A DNA stretch of 64,000 nt from Ixodes scapularis (GCF_016920785.2 NW_024609846.1:86995816-87059815); one strand, 5' to 3'; shown: positions 1-11,894, counted from the first letter of the stretch. A program made the numbers and translations. Notes: generated by a model from the sequence alone, not told the origin.

Positions 1-478
1 ATTTCCATTCGTTCGGAATGCGGCCGGTATTAAGCGATTTCTGGAATAATCTGGCAAGCACGGCACCTGACGCACCTTTTGTTAGTATAAGCAGCTTCGA
101 GCATACACCATCAGGAACCAGGCTGGATTTTGTCGGCAAGCGGTCATTGGTACTGATGACACCATCAATATTAATTTGCACATCGTCCATTTCTTGAATG
201 ACGATTGTAGGTGTAACATGGCGGTCAGATGAAGGGAGCTCGTCGGTAAACACTTCACCAAAAAATGTGTTAAGTTTAAAATCGGACTCGGATGCAGAAA
301 GCTTTACGTCACCTTCTTGAAGTAACGGAAATGTATTATTTTCTTTGGGGTTTAGAACATGCCAGAACTTCTTTGGATTTGTTTTTAGTATGCTAGATAA
401 ATCGTCGTTAAAAACACTATTCTTTGCCCTTATCTCATCGTTGCATAAGCGCGCACAATCTTCGTACGACTACCAGTC
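1..478 (-). pseudogene. Partial non-LTR retrotransposon reverse transcriptase (CR1/Jockey-like), cut by window edge
   Basis: Read on the minus strand, this stretch is one open frame encoding the region between endonuclease and reverse transcriptase (RT) plus the start of the RT of a non-LTR element. Visible landmarks are a NPKKFWHVLNP segment and, closer to the left edge, a segment ending SSLVPDGVCSKLL. The second matches the 'K(S/A)PGPDGI' start of LINE RTs, with V replacing G. A stop codon lies just upstream at about 476, so the N-terminal side is lost, and the rest of the RT would lie left of the window. This is family-level recognition. CR1, L2 and Jockey clades cannot be separated from this fragment. 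Confidence 0.75.
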
Positions 479-544
479 CCGGTCTGCATTTGGAGAACTA
501 GACTTTCTGAAAAATCTCTATTTGGAGATCAAGCGTTTTACGCT

Positions 545-721
545 TTGTGAAAACCAGGTACAACCCTCACTCGGCTTTATCCAATTTGGCCAAGTGGCCA
601 TTAGGCCAAAGTTGGAATATGCAGCTATAATTTGGAACCCGCATCAAAAATATCTAATAAATAATCTAGAATCACTGCAAAATTGGGCCATCATGTTTAT
701 ACTAAAACTTATTCACCTATA
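545..721 (+). pseudogene. CR1/Jockey-like RT C-terminal fragment
   Basis: The plus strand encodes a short block containing SLGFI and RPKLEYAAIIWNPHQ followed by INNLESLQNWAIMFI. This is the conserved C-terminal block of CR1/Jockey-type reverse transcriptases (pattern RP.LEYA..W.P......LE..Q). It faces the fragment at 1-478 in the opposite orientation, so the two are not one uninterrupted copy. The homology stops at about 721, where the 1.1-kb repeat begins. It is a dead fragment with no start codon or catalytic core. Confidence 0.7.
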
Positions 722-1060
722 CACAAACTCATCTCTGTTACGTCAAAGCGCGGTGGTGGCGCGTCGGGCGCACTTCCAGCCTGGGGCTGTGGGCAGAAGT
801 CCCCATTTGAGGCGTGTATTCTTGCGTTATTTTGGAAGGAACCAGACAAAAAACCTACCTTCTCGTCAAAACGCCGCGACTGGGGCTGTATCAAAAGAGT
901 CGAGAAAGGTTTGAAGGTTAGTCTTCATGTGCTCGGTTCGTCCGAGAACGTGGAAACGTGCCGTAAAAAGGGAAAACCAGACGCCGTCGGACCCCGATTG
1001 CTTGGGCGGGAAGCGCCTTGGGTTGAATTCACGAATACTTGTGGTCATCAGACTTATTTG
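722..1060. repeat. 1.1-kb dispersed repeat, copy A, left part
   Basis: This stretch matches 6238-6580 closely, with only scattered substitutions and small gaps (shared text includes AACTCATCTCTGTTACGTCA and GACTGGGGCTGTA). The match continues at 2795, so copy A was a single ~1.1-kb unit before a Penelope-like element inserted at 1061-2794. No element class is recognised. Confidence 0.85.
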
Positions 1061-2794
1061 TAACAAAGTTGTTAGTTTGACATGGTGGGTGTAACAGCTT
1101 CAAGAAAACGAGGACGAAGAAAGGAACAGACACGACAGGACAACAACTGTACTCGCAACATAATGTTTTATTTAAAAAGGAAAAGAAAACACATAGGTCA
1201 GTACCAGATAACAATGTGTAATCAAACAATACGCCACACACAAGGCACGTGTCATCAAAACAGGTTCACTAGACTCACCTTATGCCAGTCATGGTCTGGC
1301 GCAAAAAGGACAGCTCCTTATCACATAAGGCAACCGGCGGCTCACTCACACATCTTTCTCCGAGGCACGAAATATAAAAAGCCTCAATAATTTCACGAGT
1401 GACCCTCTCTCTATGCCTCTCTTAAACCGTCACCTCGCCAAAGGCCGGCTGACACGTGCAGTCTCGGCAATGCAAAGGGAGGAGTCCCCCAACCGTGGCC
1501 CTCAGCGAGTAAGCATGCTCCCGGAGCCTATCATTTAGGCACCTCCCTGTTTGGCCTATGTAGAATTTACCAGATGACAGGGGTATCTTGTGCACTACAC
1601 TCAAGACACATGACACGAAAGGCTTTGCGTGTCTTTTGGTACACTTCGTCTTCACCCGATTTTCGGCTCTGGCGCCCACCCTTGCACAAACCTGGCTCAT
1701 TTTTTAGGGGGCCAAGAACACTACTGGGACTCCATACAGGCCTCCAACTTGTTTAAGGTTGTGGGAGACATTGCGGATGTAGGGGACCACCACCTTCCGC
1801 TTTTTGTGTACGTCGTCCCTCACCCTCTCTATCCCATTTGCCTTCTTCGGAAGGGCACTTGCCACCTCCGTTGGAAGTGCTGATGGGTACCCCGGCGCCA
1901 TCAGTCTCTTAACCTGCGCCAAGAAACTGTCGGTCATCATGTGAACGCATGGCTTCCCGAGAGCAGAGCCGAGACAGGAAACTGCTATGCCCCTCTTCGC
2001 CAGCTTGGAGTGGGACGATCTGTAGCCTAAAATCGCCTTCCTTGACCGCGAACTGAAGGACCAGCCTACCTGTGTGTCCTTGAGACACAGCGCCAGATCC
2101 AGAAACTGGAGAACCTTATCCTTCGGTTTTTCAAACGTAAACCTAAGTCCCCCACCACTCTCACCGAAAGCACGTAAGAAATTAGCCCGCGTTGCCTCTC
2201 CATCCACATTGTCAAACTCCACCAGAAAATCGTCCACATACCGAAACACCTTTTTTACATTGGAATCCCTCATCATCGATTCCACTGTCCACAACACCGA
2301 GGAAAATGTCACTGAGAATCGGGGTCACACACGAGCCGATGCACACTCCCGTTTTTTGCAGGAAAAACTCATTGCTCCAGCCTACCACCATTGAGTTTAA
2401 GTAAAGGCCTAAAAGCTCAAGGAATTCTTCGAGGGTGACACCACTAGCATTTTTGAATGCCACCTCCCCGATGGATTCAATGCAAGACCTCACCGATGAG
2501 AGCAACTGGTCGTGAGGAAGAGAACATAACAGGTCAACGACGTCTACAAAGCCGACCAGCTCCCGCGTTCTTCACTCTTAAGAAAATCGACAACGGCTTC
2601 AGAGTTAGGCACCCGGAACGAATCCCTGATGTCCAGAGGGGACAACTGGCTCTGGCGATATGTGGCCACTTGACGCTGCCAGGTACCCCTCTCGGTAACG
2701 ATAGCCCTAAAGGGGCACGCGTCCTTGAGTGTCTTAGCACTAAAGAACACTTCCAGGTGCATGCCCTTGGATTTTTTTACACTTTCTCCCAACT
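1061..2794 (-). mobile_element. Penelope-like retroelement (PLE), 5'-truncated, inserted in the 1.1-kb repeat
   Basis: The minus strand carries a Penelope-type polyprotein in several frames. From 2792 down come a thumb-like N-terminal part (FRAIVTERGTWQ, DSFRVPNSEAVVDFL), RT text with KTGVCIGSCVTPILSDIFL, the catalytic VFRYVDDFLV, and finally a GIY-YIG nuclease with KFYIGQTGRCLNDRLREH near 1550. RT joined to GIY-YIG is diagnostic of Penelope elements. The element is flanked by TTATTTG at 1054-1060 and 2795-2801. The undisturbed repeat copy at 6236-7333 has this 7-mer once at the same place, so it is the target duplication. At 1.73 kb it is shorter than typical full PLEs, which suggests loss of the 5' part. 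Confidence 0.9.
1422..2792 (-). pseudogene. PLE polyprotein (RT plus GIY-YIG endonuclease), frameshifted
   Basis: The coding remains fall in at least four minus-strand pieces: 2792-2544 (N-terminal RT region), 2505-2212 (RT palm start), 2312-1704 (YVDD palm, thumb, linker) and 1700-1422 (linker with a Cys/His cluster and GIY-YIG nuclease). In the family, the RT copies the template at a nick made by the GIY-YIG nuclease. Here the frame changes between pieces mean no single product can be made. The last piece retains the YIGQTG motif and the R-EH that follows it. Confidence 0.85.
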
Positions 2795-3558
2795 TTATTT
2801 GTTTTGTTCCAACTTGAACGCCGGAAAACCGTCAAGTTGTACGGACCACCTGCGGACTACGTTCAGTGCGTCTTCAAGTTCAAACGGCCGCCTGATCGTT
2901 CGAACTGTAGTCTGCTCTTTCAGGCGTTTCTGATTACCATCTGTTATTTTAGATGACACCGGCCCGTAGACGAAATGTTGGCCCGGTGCTTGCAATAAGA
3001 AGTAAGTGCAGGCCTCAAAAGACTTAAGTTTGATGGTTGGTAGGCAGGCTCAATGAAAACAGTTGATACAAGGAGATGTTGATCATTGTTACCAGTGGTC
3101 ATCACCGACTTGTTATGCCTGATTCACTTGGTCCAATTCTGCTTGCGATTTTCATATCGACGTTGACCATCTCAGCTACGGTTCACGCTTTTGCAGCCCG
3201 AGCGACATCGCGACTGAAAATTGCGAGCGAAATCTCATCATGCGAATCAGGCTTTAGCTTACATTCTGCGGCGTCCACACGCAATGAATCGCCGCATGTA
3301 ACATTATTCACGCGAAGTTTCGCGGTGTAATGAGCCTCGGTAATTTCGCTGAGGGCGCTCAAGTAGTCAGACTTCGCCAGGAAGACGTAGTATAGAATCA
3401 AAAGTTTTGACGAGAAAAAGGGCAGTGGACTCACACCGACGCCGACAACATCGCACTTCAATGGTTTGTTTATGGGCGACGGCGAGCTTCTTGCCCACAC
3501 TCCATCGCGCATGCGCGGCGCCGGTCGCGTCCGCTAGGGGCGCTTCGGTTCGTTTGTA
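2795..3558. repeat. 1.1-kb dispersed repeat, copy A, right part
   Basis: This is the continuation of copy A after the PLE. It matches 6574-7333 closely, including GCGCATGCGCGGCG near the right end and CGTCCGCTAGGGGCGCT just before the two copies diverge. On the minus strand both copies hold a coding-like stretch (about 3183-3365 here, 6960-7152 in copy B) with mostly conservative differences, sharing LKPDSHDEISL and FSRDVARA. The protein is not recognised. Confidence 0.85.
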
Positions 3559-5167
3559 ACAAAATGGCTAGGTGGCGTAAGCTACCGCCCGATCCAAAGA
3601 GCTCAGCCGGATTCATCCATCCATCCAACAATGAGTTGGTGAATAAGAAAGACCGACCTACGAAACCATTTTCCGCAAGGTAGGAAAATGCCCCTAGCGC
3701 CCCTCCTCTTTTCTTCTCTTCTAAAAGTCACGTGACGTCAGGAGCTTCTTTTGTGTCGGCTTTTACTGTAGAGATAATCCTCAAAAAGCGCAAAATGAGC
3801 GGCCAGCTGCGAGCGCCACAACGACCTTGAGTCTTCCAGGTGTCTTCTCTCCTTGACGCGGGCACGCTCAATCCGCGACACTCAGCGCTACCGAACGCTT
3901 TTTTTCATAAGCTGCAGGCCCGAGGCCGCTCTGTCGGTGGAGATTGAGGGGCCGCGGTATGGCTGGGGTCGTTCCAGCTAGGGTGCCTTCATGTGCGCTT
4001 CGCACATGAAGGCTCATGTGCGAAGCGCACATGAAGGCTCCCTAGTTCCAGCAGCTGCCCTCTGGCATCGCGCGGCTGCTGGAACCATTCCCGTGTATGC
4101 ACAAGGATTGGCTTGCGCAATAAAGGGTTTAGGTCGTCGATAATACATTTCTTTCCGAAACATATAAATCAAGTGGCTTTCCCTAATCTCTTCATTACTG
4201 TTCGAAACATATATCCCCTCTCATAGGTTGTTCATCCCATTTTGCACTATTCTGCGTATTTATTCTTCCTTACCCCTGCTTGATGACTGTTTTATAACTT
4301 TATGAAGGCATTTAAATACTGACGCGGGCATGCGCGATCAACGCTGTACCGGATTTATCCAATATCGGAAAGATTGGCGTCAGGAGGGTGGAAGAAGCAA
4401 ACCGAAATTCTGGCTTCTAATGAGGATGGTGCAGTCGTAAGATAGGCCTTTGCTTTCTACACAGCGCCCCATCACTTGCACTATCACAACTTCTCAGTAA
4501 CCTAGCTGCACCACATTTTACTCATAGTTACTACAGATGTGGCCCCACAGGATTTCCCATTATGAGCGAGTCGACTTTTTAATGACCGGCGACCCTCCAG
4601 AGTGAGAATAAATATTATCACCTTCCCACAACAACTACCCCTTTCTCCCCTCCCCCCCCCCCCCCCTCTTTTTTCCGAGTTGGGGAGATATGAGGCCTCT
4701 CCATGAATCAGCCTGCAGACTGCGCTGTTTGGCTACTCATTCTCAACATATTCGAACGTGGAAGTAAACACATTGCACGAACGACGCCCAGTTCATTTGC
4801 AACCCAACTAATGTGGCTCTACTGTTGGGACCCAACCAACTGCATCATCCTTCAATATTTGTTATAATTTCATGGTGAAACTGTGTTCGTCGTGATGCCA
4901 CAGAAGTGATCGATTCAAAGGTAGAAATAGGTCCTTGTATTTATTTTGCGGAGATACTCGCTCCTGTGACGCTCCGGTGCGCAAGGTCAAAGCACCCGTG
5001 GCAGTGCGTAATACTTTACAACTGTCAATGACGATGAAATATTTGTGGCAAGTGCGTAATATTGTTCACTCCGTATTGTAGCACCCTAAGCAAAAGCAAA
5101 CCTAAACACAACAAAATGTCGCAGTCGCAAAAAAAAAAGAAAACAGCTTGCGGAAATTGTTGTTTTA

Positions 5168-5168
<1 letters not shown>
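3559..5168. other. Non-coding DNA, no gene seen
   Basis: No supportable reading frame or recognisable element was found. The stretch holds a hairpin pair (listed separately), a pyrimidine-rich tract with about 16 consecutive Cs near 4650-4668, and otherwise AT-rich unique-looking sequence. Confidence 0.5.
3986..4041. repeat. Compact hairpin, tandem palindromes
   Basis: The sequence CCTTCATGTGCG is followed by its reverse complement around a CTTCG centre. A second near-identical palindrome follows (CATGTGCGAAGCGCACATGA), so the same word reads in both directions twice in about 55 bp. It probably arose by hairpin extension or template switching. No function can be assigned. Confidence 0.7.
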
Positions 5169-5206
<38 letters not shown>

Positions 5207-5210
5207 TCTT
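5169..5210. repeat. (CT)n then poly-T microsatellite
   Basis: About 15 CT dinucleotides are followed by a T-rich run and CCCCC. It is a simple low-complexity tract. Confidence 0.9.
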
Positions 5211-5442
5211 TTTTCCCCCGGGCCACTAAAATAAATAGCGGCCGAGCAACGAATATCCACCAAAACCTCGCTTCTTGGAGAAAGGACTCCGGGGTGTGCA
5301 CGAACCAACGTTATTAGATCACCTCAGTTACGGAACTGCTCATAGACGCCGCATGCACGAACATACCCCCCTCACTCACCACGACTCGCGCAGTGTCGCT
5401 CGACGCGCCGCCAGACGGCTGCTTTGGTAACTGAATCAGGAT

Positions 5443-5731
5443 ACGTACAGTCTCCGGCAATATGAAAGACCAACTGGGAGCGCGTGGCCAAGGCGGTGGC
5501 TGGCGGAGGCGTTGCGAGCGCTCCGGGTAATTCCATTCTGCTTTGAGGGGAGGACGCTCACTCGGGGCTCAGCACAAACTGATAAGCGCGTATCGCTTTA
5601 GCTGAGCCCCGAGGGAGCGTGCTCCCCTCGAAGCAGAGTGGAACTGCCCGGAGCGCTCGCAGCGCCCCCGCCAGCCACCGCCTCGGCCACGCGCTCCGAG
5701 TGGGTCTTTCATATTGCCGGAGACTGTACGT
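5443..5731. mobile_element. 289-bp foldback element (MITE-like)
   Basis: The two halves are reverse complements along almost the whole length, beginning ACGTACAGTCTCCGGCAATA and ending with its complement at 5731, with the centre near 5587. Paired blocks include CTCCCCTCGAAGCAGAGTGG opposite CCATTCTGCTTTGAGGGGAG. This is the architecture of a foldback/MITE. No coding capacity exists and no clear target duplication was found next to the ends, so the superfamily is unknown. A transcript of either strand would form a ~130-bp hairpin. Confidence 0.8.
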
Positions 5732-5893
5732 TTCAACGTTACTAGAAACGTAAAAACCAACGGAAAAAAAACTATTTTTGTAGTTTTGATGTTTTCTCAA
5801 ATTTTTAGTTTGCTAGGTTTTACGGCACAATAATATATTTTTCATACAACCATGCCTCAGCGGTGATTTCAGGTAGCGCGTCCCGACATAGGC

Positions 5894-6214
5894 TCATTTT
5901 AACTTCGGGGTACATTCGCGGCGTGTCCGCTGGGGAGACGGGGGTGGCATTCCTGTAACCCTTTCCACTGTATCTGTTTCGGCTCCGAAATGGCCGATTG
6001 AAACCAAAATGGATGTTAGGTGCAGGTCCTCGAGTGACCGCTGCAGGGTAAATGGCGGCGTTGTGATCGCCATTTGGCGCTTCAGCTGGCCTCTTTGGAA
6101 CGCAAAGCTATGAAACGAAAACACAGATGGCGCTTCGAACGACGCTTGGCAGATTGAAGTGAGTGAGTGAGGGGGAGGGGGGGGGGGGGTACCCCCTCCG
6201 CGGGAGTTCCACAA
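5894..6214 (-). repeat. Coding-like dispersed sequence, unrecognised
   Basis: The minus strand is open for 106 codons. The N-terminal proline run (PPPPPP) is just a translated poly-G tract near 6175-6189, and the rest (for example SFEAPSVFSFHSFAFQRGQ) matches no domain that I recognise. It probably belongs to a repeat that is often predicted as protein. I do not claim it is a gene. Confidence 0.25.
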
Positions 6215-6235
6215 CTGAAGTAGTCTAATAACATT

Positions 6236-7333
6236 GACACGAACTCATCTCTGTTACGTCATGGCGTGGTGATGGCGCGTCGGGCGCACTTCCGGTCTGG
6301 GGCTGTGGGCGGAAGTCCCCATCTGAGACGTGTATTCCTGCGTTGTTTTGAGAGTAACCTGACAGAAACCTGCCTTCTCGTCAAAACGCCGTGACTGGGG
6401 CTGTACCAAAAGAGTCGAGAAAGGTTTGAAGGTTAGTTTTCATGTGCTCGGTTCGTCCGAGAACGTGGATATGTGCCGTGAAAAGGGAAAACCAGACGAC
6501 GTCGGACGACAATTGCTTGGGCGGGAAGCATTTTGATTGAATTCACTGATACTTGTGGTCATCAGATTTATTTGTTTTGTTCCAACATGAACGCCGGAAA
6601 ACCGTCAAGTTGTACGGACCACCTGCGGACTACGTTCAGTGCATGCGTCTTCAAGTTCGAACGGCCGTTTGATCGTTCGAACTGCCGTTTGCTCTTTCAA
6701 ACGCTTCTGCTGTCTTCTGCTCTTTTAAACGACATCGGGCCGTAGACCAAATCTTGGCCCGGTACTGACGATAAGAAGTAAGTGCAGGCCTTAAAAGACT
6801 TAAGTTTGAAGGCTGGTAAGCAGGCTCGATGTAAACAGTAGATACAAGGAGATGTTGATCACTGTTACCAGTGGCCATCACCGACTTGTTATGCCTGATT
6901 CACTTGGTCCGATTCTGCTTGCAATTGTCAGTATCGACGTCGACCATCTCAGCTACGGTTCACGCTTTTACAGCTCGAGCGACGTCGCGACTGAAAATTT
7001 CGAGCGAAATCTCATCATGCGAATCGGGCTTTAGCGTACATTCTGCGGCGTCCAAGCGGAATGAATTGCCGCATGTCATATTTTTCACGCTAAGTTTTGC
7101 GGTGTAATAAGCCTCAGTAATTTCGGTGATGCCGCTCAAGTAATCAGACATTGCCCGGAAGACGAAGAATAAATAATTCGAACGCGAAAAAGGGCAGGGA
7201 GACTCACACGGACGCCGACAACATCGCATTTCAATGGTTTGTTTATGGGCGACGGCGAGCTCCTTGCCCACACTCCATCGCGCATGCGCGGCGTCGGTGG
7301 CGTCCGCTAGGGGCGCTCCGGTTTGTTTGTAAA
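6236..7333. repeat. 1.1-kb dispersed repeat, copy B (uninterrupted)
   Basis: This is a second, continuous copy of the sequence at 722-1060 plus 2795-3558. It provides the empty-site reference for the Penelope insertion. The right end holds a GC-rich block (GCGCATGCGCGGCGTCGG) and both copies lose similarity just after GGTTTGTTTGTAA or the equivalent. The minus strand carries an open stretch from about 7152 to 6960 (MSDYLSGITEITEAYYTAKL onward) that is shared with copy A. The GC-rich end, read on the minus strand, could be a promoter-like 5' end of that stretch. Copies in other genomic contexts would be needed to define the class. Confidence 0.85.
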
Positions 7334-7769
7334 CATGAATCTGTCAGGGGAGTTTGTAGAAATACTAGGCGATCATTGAATCTAGTCTTCTGCACAAATC
7401 ATGCCCAGGATATTTCCATTTTCCTTTTACGCGATTAGAAGGCAAGACGCTGGGGGAATTCATGTGCACTAACATGCTGCTTCTAAGAGAGAGTACGAGA
7501 TTTACAGTGCATGTCAATTTATATGTAAATAGTTTATGCACTGTGCACAAACATTCGCGGCCTGAAGGATGACATGGAAGCAAGGCGGAAAGCAGCTTGC
7601 TGGAAATAGAACTCTCTAGTGCATTGCACTGGTGTGAAAAATTATTGCGAGTTTTTGTCTTATTTCTGTGCGAAAATGAAAACAGCGTTTAGAAACCGAA
7701 CATTGCGCGTTTTGAGGAGCGCCGAAAGGACATAAAAAACCGGGACAACCTGAACAATACGAGGCGCCT
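7334..7769. other. Non-coding DNA, nothing recognised
   Basis: This is AT-rich sequence between the repeat copy and the 3' end of the I-type LINE. No reading frame, RNA gene or repeat was recognised. Confidence 0.45.
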
Positions 7770-7798
7770 TGCGTGTGTAAATATTGCTTTATTATAAA

Positions 7799-8194
7799 TT
7801 AAAGAATAAATAAAATAGAAAGAGGGATGCAAGACGCATTGTTAGTCACCCATGGAGGAGTCTGGTTCGTCGTCTTGCGGGGATCGGGAGAAAAAAGAGG
7901 ATAGGGTAGGAGGTGACAATGGGGATGGGCGTATTTACAGAAGTGAAGGGTATAGCCGCTGATGCGATGGAAGTACAGGTCGCATCCCACCGCCGCCCCA
8001 AACGCAGCCGGAGCACGCGCTCCCCTGCTGGGCGCTGACTTCAAGAAGCCGAAGCGCCGGGGCACGAGCGCCCCCGCCACGATTAGGGCGACGGAACGAA
8101 GCACCCGGCGCTTCGACCCATCGGCGACCATAGGATGAAGGCATGTTGTATGCTAGTTTACAGTCTGGATGACAGGTTTGTCGTTTCTAAAAAG
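7799..8194 (-). other. 3' UTR of the copy-1 I-type LINE
   Basis: The minus strand after the last coding block is GC-rich, then becomes A/T-rich with TTTATTTATTCTTTAATTT and an AATAAA just before the putative end. It has no separate coding function. Confidence 0.55.
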
Positions 8195-11100
8195 TCAATG
8201 AGGGCTTTCAGTATACTTGTTTTTCTCGTCCGGGATCCTGATGGGAAGAGGAGAGCGTTGGAATCCCCCGGCGAAACATAGAGAGCCTTCAGTGTTTGCG
8301 TTAGTGTGGTTCGCTCTGGTCTCTAGCGACTGACACTCCCAAATAATGTGGTTTCTGTCTTCGATGATGTTGCATGTGGTGCAGTAGGGAGACTTGATAA
8401 GCTTGATGAGATGAAGTCTCTTGTTGGTTGAAGCGCAGTCGGCTCGCAACCTGTGTAGGAGTGATTGTTGAGGCCTGGAGAACTTTTTCCGCGGAATCAA
8501 AGCTGGGATGGGTGTTGAAGTGGTTTCAATATACGGGTGCATGCTTTCTATTGCCGTTGTTATAAGAGATTTTGCTGCGTTGTACGGATGGACAAAGATA
8601 GTTGGACTTTGGTCTGAGTGTGCCTCTGCTACCAGTGAATCTGCTCTTTCATTTCCGGGTATACCTACATGTGATGGGGTCCATTGAAACCAAATGGTTG
8701 TTTCTTGTTTTGCAGCGCGCCTGCTTAAATTTGCGATGGATCTGGCTAGTGGGCACGCTTTTTCCAGGCGTGTTAGTTGTTGTAAGGCAACTCGGAGGGT
8801 CCGAGAAGATGGCGATGTTGGATTGGTTGGTGTGTAGTAGAGTTTGGGTAATTGCTAACCAAATGGCAGCAAGCTCTGCAGTGGTGGTATCAACGCAGAT
8901 ATCAATTTGTCCTTTACCGTGGTGTCCATCTTCAGGCGAGACATAGGCTGCAGTGCACGAGCTGTCTTTTATGCTTCCATCGGTATAAATGTGCGTGATG
9001 CCGGAGTAGGTATTTTCTATTGTCTCAACGGCGATGCTCCGCGCTACCACGTCAGAAACGTGCTTGCGTCGGGGGAGGTCGGCTATCTCTGTTGAGGCGT
9101 GGAGTTCACAGTCGTCCCGATAAGGGGGAGGTATCGGGCATACATCCGTTGGGTAGCCGATAGTATCGCGGAATGTTTTTACAGCCTTTCCAACCTGAGA
9201 GTGGTGTCGTGTCACGAGGCGTTGAAGAAGTGGGTCCGAGGATGGAGCATCTGATAGATGGCTGATATATCTTAATGCTTTCTCCTGTGCTTGGAGCTGC
9301 AGTGGAGAATCTCCCGCCTCGGTCAAAGTTGGAGTGTTCTGTGCGGATTTAGGTAGCCCAAGGCAGAAACGGAGGGCCTTCCTGTGAAAGGTTTCTAAAT
9401 ATTCCTATTGCGTATGATTTATATTTAAGAACGGCAAGGCGTAGAGTATACGACTTATTATTAGTCCTCGGTAGAGTGTCGTCATTGTTATCTGTCTGGC
9501 ATCCAGTTTTTTCCAGATATTCGATGGAGAGCGCCGAGGAGCTTATGGGACTCATTGAGGATACCTTTTACCACGGGGCGCCAAGTGACGCGGTCGTCAA
9601 TGATTACGCCTAAGTATCGAACTTGTGGTTCACGTCGAATGACCTTGCCTCCAATTTTAAGTGCAGAGTATTTTCCTTTCATTCTGCCTTTAGGGCGATA
9701 GGTGAGAGCTTGTGTCTTAGATGTAGAGAGTGTCAAACCGGCATGGTGGAGGGAGGAGGCCTTGTGATCTAGTGCTCTTTGTAGCACTGCGCGGACAGTA
9801 GTGGACAGTCGGGTAGGCCCAACGCACCATAGCGCTACGTCATCCACGTATATGGCACAGTGTATGGGATAAGGTCCACCCACAGGAAGAGCGGTCGGTA
9901 ATCCAGCCATTACGATGTTAAAAAGCAGAGGACTCAAAACGCTGCCCTGTGGTACCCCCTGCGTGCTGCTTCGTATCGTGCTCAGGCTGCCAGCCAGTCG
10001 GACAGCGAATGTTCTGTTGTAAAGAAGTAACGAAGCGAAGGGCGCGCCCTTCTATTCCTATGTTCTGTAGTCGTTCTAGGATTACAGAGTGTGGCAGAGC
10101 ATCAAATGCTCGATGGATGTTGAGAAAAACGGTGTGGATGACCTTTCCTTCTGCCTTTGCTTGCTCTAACGACGATACGATGTCGCCGATGGCATCTGTT
10201 GTTGACCGGCTTCTTCAGAATCCTGACAGTTGAGAAGGAAAGGCTTGCGCTCGTTCCAATCGCCAATTTAAACGGCGGTGGATCAGGCGCTCAGTCAGTT
10301 TGCATAAGCACGAAGCCAAAAAAATCGGACGGTACGAAGATATGTCAGCTGCAGGCTTATTACTTCTTTTGATTGGTACTATAACTGAGTGTCGCCAGGT
10401 GTCAGGGACATCCCCAGATTGCCAAATATTGTTTATAAGTTGTAACAGTCCGGGTAGGAATGACTCGTCTAGGTTTTTAAGAGCCTGGTTTGTGATGCGG
10501 TCAGGTCCCGGAGCTCCACGTCGAGGGCATCGGGAGAGGGCATATCGGAGCTCGGACAAGGTAAAGTCATCGTCTATGTTGATTGTTGAATAGGTTAGAA
10601 GGGGGGGCCTTTTGGAAGGCGGATTTCCTTGAGTGGGGCTTATGGGGCGTGAGAACTCGTCTGCAAAGTGTTCAGCCAGTTCTTGAAGCGATGTTTGATT
10701 TCCCATTGCAATTGCTGCATAGGGGCATTGGGGAGTCACTGGTCCTAAAAGGCATTGCACAGTGGTCCAAGGCCGCCTTGACCCAGTATCTGTCGATAGA
10801 CTTTCACTGCGTTGGTCCCATTGTAGTCTCCCCAGCCTTATGGTATATCGACGAAGTGCTGCGTCGATGCGTCGAGATTTTATCCAGTATTCATCTTGGT
10901 GTGTGCGTCGGGCGATTCGCTGTGCTTGTCTGGCATTGGCGCGTATTTGAAGATACGTAAGATCGGGTACGGGCTTGCTTATCTGGACGGTGATTTTTGT
11001 TGTAGCTATATTTAAGGACGTTAGTATAGCTTCTTCTAAGCAAGGGGCCTCTGCGCTTTTCATCAAATTTGAGAATACTTCTCTGTACCTGTCCCAGTTG

Positions 11101-11812
11101 GTAACGTTGTGAACCCTGGTTTTTCGTTGGGTGCCATAACGTGGGGTGAGTCGGATTGGTAGGTGGTCGCTCCCCCAGGTGTCTGGTTCGATGTCCCATA
11201 GGAAGCTTATTTATTTTGATACAGAAGTGAGGTCAAGAACACTCGCCTTTTGTAGAATCGCGCGAACGAATGTTGGAGCTCCGGAGTTGAGACAACGCAG
11301 TCCAAGGTCTCTGGTGACTTCAAGCAGTGCGGTTCCTCGTTCCGTCGTTGTGTCACTTCCCCAGGCGTAATGATTGGCATTAAAATCTCCGCACCAGACT
11401 ATTGGCCCTGGGCATCGGTCTCGTATTACACTCAGCAGGTCTGGGTCCCACGATTGGGCTGGTCGGATGTAGGATGATATAATTACGATTGCTTGATCAG
11501 CAATTTGTAATTTGACGGCAACATGTTCGGCAACAGTGGTGTTCAGGTCAGACAGATCTATTTCTCCATGCAGGAAGTGTCGCTTGACTAAAAGGGAAGC
11601 CCTTGATTTTCCATCGGGGTGAGCAGTGACGCTGTGGTACTCCACGTAAAGGGAGATTCGCTGGGAACCCTTCTGGGTGTATGTCTCCTGCAGAGCACGT
11701 ACGTCTGTTTTAAGTCCAATGAGTCTGCAACGAAGCTCCGGCAGGCGACGGTGGAACGAATTGGTATTCCATTGGATGATAGATGGAAGTTTTTTAAGGC
11801 GTTTTAGGGTTT
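8195..11812 (-). pseudogene. I-type LINE ORF2: endonuclease, RT and RNase H, broken
   Basis: Domains in order on the minus strand are as follows. The APE endonuclease starts near IIQWNTNSFHRRLPELR and has GPIVWCGDFNANHYAWGS at about 11350. The RT N-terminal part has RRGAPGPDRITNQALKNL and SYRPIFLASCLCKL. The palm has IYVDDVALWC near 9847. RNase H has IYTDGSIKDSS, TTAELAAIW and IAIFSD, and its last part (PGNERADSLVAEAH) reads in another frame near 8630. A C-terminal C..C....H....C-like motif (YCTTCNIIEDRNHIIWEC) follows. Breaks lie near 11200, between 10215 and 9937, between 9488 and 9326, and near 8660. The catalytic YVDD survives, but no intact protein does. Confidence 0.85.
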
Positions 11813-11894
11813 ATGATTGTTTTTTAATGATCGTTCGGGTATCAAGCCTGGTGTTGGTATTAATATCTGTTAAGGCTCTGGCAGTTGCCTGAGT

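Noticed and set aside
2074..2404. Plus-strand ORFs within the first Penelope element
   Set aside because: They are shadows of the minus-strand RT coding sequence.
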